A stretch of DNA of 64,000 bases from assembly GCF_042680125.1 (NCBI RefSeq), contig NZ_JBHTNY010000029.1, one strand, 5' to 3'. Both the position numbers and the translations under genes were made by a program. The stretch comes from Robinsoniella peoriensis (GTDB lineage: Bacteria; Bacillota; Clostridia; Lachnospirales; Lachnospiraceae). Positions 62,043 to 64,000 of the stretch are shown one piece after another. The notes under the pieces were generated by a model. The model had not been told where the DNA came from. It saw only the letters and a list, made by a program, of their open reading frames with translations, and searched no databases. Every line of letters begins with the position of its first letter. Within the stretch, counting starts at the first letter, position 1.

Positions 62043-63446
62043 ATGGGTGGAATATTCGGCGTAGCTTCAAAGACAAGCTGTGTGCAAGATTTATTCTTTG
62101 GAATTGACTATCATTCACATTTGGGTACCAGAAGAGGCGGTATGGCAGTCTATGGAAAAGACGGATTCAACAGGGCAATCCATAATATTGAGAATTCCCC
62201 TTTTCGTACTAAATTCGAACGGGACATTGATGAACTGGAGGGTAATCTGGGAATCGGCTGTATCTCTGATAATGAACCTCAGCCTTTATTGGTGCAGTCA
62301 CATCTTGGCAGTTTTGCCATTACAACCGTAGGTAAAATCAACAATATTGACCAGCTGGTACAAAATGCATATGACAACGGCTGTACTCATTTCCTGGAAA
62401 TGAGCGGCGGTCTGATTAATGCAACCGAACTGGTCGCTTCTCTAATCAATCAAAAGAGTTCTATATTAGAAGGAATGTTATATGTTCAGGAGATGGTGGA
62501 AGGCTCCATGACCATGCTGGTTATGACCCCTACTGAGATTTATGCGTCCAGAGACCGTATGGGAAGAACACCACTTGCAATTGGCAAGAAGGAAGACTCC
62601 TATTGTGTATCCTTTGAGTGTTTTGCCTATGTCAACCTGGGTTACCTCGATTATAAAGAACTGGGGCCGGGCGAAATTGTAAGAATTACCCCAGAAAGTG
62701 TGGAAACCCTCAGCAAACCAAGAGAAAAAATGAAGATCTGTTCCTTCCTCTGGGTTTATTATGGATATCCCACATCCTCCTATGAAGGAGTCAATGTGGA
62801 GCAGATGCGTTACAATTGCGGACGTCTTCTGGCTAACCGGGATACGGTTAAACCAGATGTTGTTGCCGGTGTTCCTGATTCCGGAGTTGCTCACGCAATC
62901 GGTTATGCAAATGCAACCGGGATTCCTTATTCCCGCCCTTTCATTAAATATACACCAACCTGGCCCCGTTCCTTTATGCCCCCGAAACAAAGCCAGCGTA
63001 ATATGATCGCGAAAATGAAGTTAGTTCCGGTGGAAGCCTTAATCCGTGACAAAAAACTGTTATTAATCGATGATTCTATCGTACGCGGTACACAGCTTCG
63101 GGAAACTACTGAATTTCTTTACCAGGAGGGTGCAAAAGAAGTACATATACGTCCTGCCTGCCCGCCTTTAATGTTCGGCTGCAAATATCTGAACTTTTCA
63201 CGTTCAAATTCTGAAATGGATTTGATTACACGACGGATTATTCGTGAACGGGAAGGGGAAAACGATATCAATATGCTGGATGACTACACCAATCCGGACA
63301 GCCAGAACTATATCGAAATGATAGACGAAATTCGAAAACAGCTTAATTTCACTACCCTGCGTTACCACCGGCTGGATGATATGCTGGCTTCTATCGGCAT
63401 CGAACCATGCAAATTGTGTACCTATTGCTGGAACGGAAAAGAATAA
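62043..63446 (+). CDS. Amidophosphoribosyltransferase homologue without the N-terminal glutaminase cysteine
   Basis: A 467-residue PurF-like protein. The N-terminal part has the glutamine amidotransferase fold signature HLGTRRGGMAVYG, but the protein begins MGGIFGVAS where PurF has an N-terminal Cys (C-G-I/V), so glutamine hydrolysis should not occur. The phosphoribosyltransferase part keeps the PRPP loop LLIDDSIVRGTQLRE near residue 340. The C-terminus ends in CKLCTYCWNGKE, a possible metal or cluster site. It may use ammonia or serve another role. Start: AAGGAG 8 bases before ATG. Confidence 0.85.
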   Translation: MGGIFGVASKTSCVQDLFFGIDYHSHLGTRRGGMAVYGKDGFNRAIHNIENSPFRTKFERDIDELEGNLGIGCISDNEPQPLLVQSHLGSFAITTVGKINNIDQLVQNAYDNGCTHFLEMSGGLINATELVASLINQKSSILEGMLYVQEMVEGSMTMLVMTPTEIYASRDRMGRTPLAIGKKEDSYCVSFECFAYVNLGYLDYKELGPGEIVRITPESVETLSKPREKMKICSFLWVYYGYPTSSYEGVNVEQMRYNCGRLLANRDTVKPDVVAGVPDSGVAHAIGYANATGIPYSRPFIKYTPTWPRSFMPPKQSQRNMIAKMKLVPVEALIRDKKLLLIDDSIVRGTQLRETTEFLYQEGAKEVHIRPACPPLMFGCKYLNFSRSNSEMDLITRRIIREREGENDINMLDDYTNPDSQNYIEMIDEIRKQLNFTTLRYHRLDDMLASIGIEPCKLCTYCWNGKE

Positions 63447-63451
63447 AAAGA

Positions 63452-63493
63452 TACAGCAGCCCGGATGTTTTCTTCCCGGGCTGCTGTTTTTAA
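63452..63493. terminator. Terminator after the PurF homologue
   Basis: An AGCAGCCCGG/CCGGGCTGCT stem, loop of about 10, then five T on the plus strand; it also lies at the end of the convergent glycosidase gene. Confidence 0.88.
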
Positions 63494-64000
63494 CATTCAA
63501 TTATAATCTGATTTCCTGTTCCTTCTATTATACTGTCTGCTCCAAGCAGTCCCGCTTTCCAGTTTTTACCTCCACCTTCTGTGGTTAGTGTAATCTTATT
63601 GCCCTCACGTCTTGCCGAAGCAGTCATGACCGTATTCCCTTTCTGATCCGGTATTTCTACCGTCGATATTGCTCCCTCCGTAAATTCTGAAAGATAGAGT
63701 GTAACACCGTCCGCAAAATCATAAGATGCTTCTTCAGCATTATTTCCCACCGGCAGTATTGTATTCTCCTTTACCATCAGCGGCAGAGAAAAGTAATCAT
63801 GCTTTTCTTTTCTCCAGGTTCCGCCTTTTTGTTTCTCACCGGTAAGCAGGTTTGTCCAGATACCCTTTGGCAGATAGTAATCCACTTCACCGGATTCTTT
63901 AAAAACAGGTGCTATCAGAAGAGAATCTCCTAAGAAAAATTGCTTATCCAGGGTATCGCAGGCACGGTCGTCGGGATATTCTATAAACATAGGCCGGTGC
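63490..64000 (-). CDS. Glycoside hydrolase family 31 C-terminal part (runs off the window)
   Basis: The last 170 codons of a GH31 enzyme such as alpha-glucosidase or alpha-xylosidase. RPMFIEYPDD, then QFFLGDSLLIAPVF and YYLPKGIWTNLLTGE are the hallmark of the region just after the catalytic barrel, and VKENTILPVG and a beta-sandwich tail follow. The frame is open to the window edge, so the start and catalytic Asp residues are outside. The substrate cannot be told. Confidence 0.85.
   Translation of the reverse strand, partial: HRPMFIEYPDDRACDTLDKQFFLGDSLLIAPVFKESGEVDYYLPKGIWTNLLTGEKQKGGTWRKEKHDYFSLPLMVKENTILPVGNNAEEASYDFADGVTLYLSEFTEGAISTVEIPDQKGNTVMTASARREGNKITLTTEGGGKNWKAGLLGADSIIEGTGNQIIIEC

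Noticed and set aside
62478..62990. 170-codon minus-strand frame opposite the PurF homologue
   Set aside because: It is a shadow of a well-supported gene, with no ribosome site and no family-like sequence.
1..64000. tRNA and rRNA genes
   Set aside because: I saw no sequence with rRNA conservation or a complete tRNA cloverleaf pattern while reading intergenic regions; a tRNA scan was not run.

Overview
The window looks like chromosomal DNA of a low-GC, Gram-positive, spore-forming anaerobe, most likely a Lachnospiraceae member (Blautia/Dorea/Roseburia-like). The grounds are strong GGAGG ribosome binding sites, the gdpP-rplI-dnaB order, a CwlD-type amidase and a spore-type GH18 protein, two type III glutamine synthetases, anaerobic pyruvate formate-lyase, a DUF6147 secreted protein and Rpn/PD-(D/E)XK repeat genes. 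Assignments come from reading motifs only; no database search was run.

Layout. 0.3-2.3 kb: a HelD-type helicase gene between two ~72-bp direct repeats. 2.7-7.1 kb (-): a moxR / DUF58 / transglutaminase operon. 7.5-10.7 kb (-): tsaC, a phosphatase-like pseudoenzyme, rpiB, upp and a dCMP deaminase, with a clear promoter and a shared terminator. 10.9-19.6 kb (-): a one-directional type III CRISPR-type effector operon. It holds a Cas10 polymerase with intact GGDD and no HD domain, a Csx10-like RAMP broken by a frameshift, a small helical subunit, two Cas7/Csx7-like RAMPs, a TIGR03986-like RAMP, an unknown helical protein and a DUF4062 protein with a SAVED-like C-terminus. No array, cas1, cas2 or cas6 lies in the window. 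19.7-24.5 kb: cell-wall and spore hydrolases, mecA and a DUF1858 protein. 24.9-31.9 kb: two glnN paralogues around a tandem duplication of an Rpn-family gene; the second glnN has an intrinsic terminator between its promoter and its ribosome binding site. 32-42.6 kb: fba, a lipid kinase, a TSCPD protein, a beta-CASP hydrolase, a degenerate MBL-like protein, a secreted protein, an ECF sigma / DUF4367 pair interrupted by murG, a HIT protein, a soluble histidine kinase and a rhomboid protease. 43.2-49.9 kb (-): a sugar ABC transporter with a YesMN-type two-component system. 50.2-53.7 kb (+): a pyruvate formate-lyase split into catalytic and glycyl-radical genes, its activase and a ferredoxin. 53.9-55.6 kb: an ECF sigma/anti-sigma pair. 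55.7-64 kb: a MerR regulator, another PD-(D/E)XK gene, dnaB-rplI-gdpP, a PurF homologue without the glutaminase cysteine, and the end of a GH31 glycosidase.

The most interesting region is 10.9-19.6 kb. The simplest model is that the RAMP proteins and Cas10 form an RNA-guided complex using crRNAs made elsewhere. Target binding would make cyclic oligoadenylate, and the DUF4062-SAVED-like protein would sense it and act as the toxic effector. A 103-bp repeat with palindromic and pseudoknot-capable structure sits just upstream of the effector part of this operon. A 93% identical copy sits just upstream of moxR, and the two copies show compensatory base changes.
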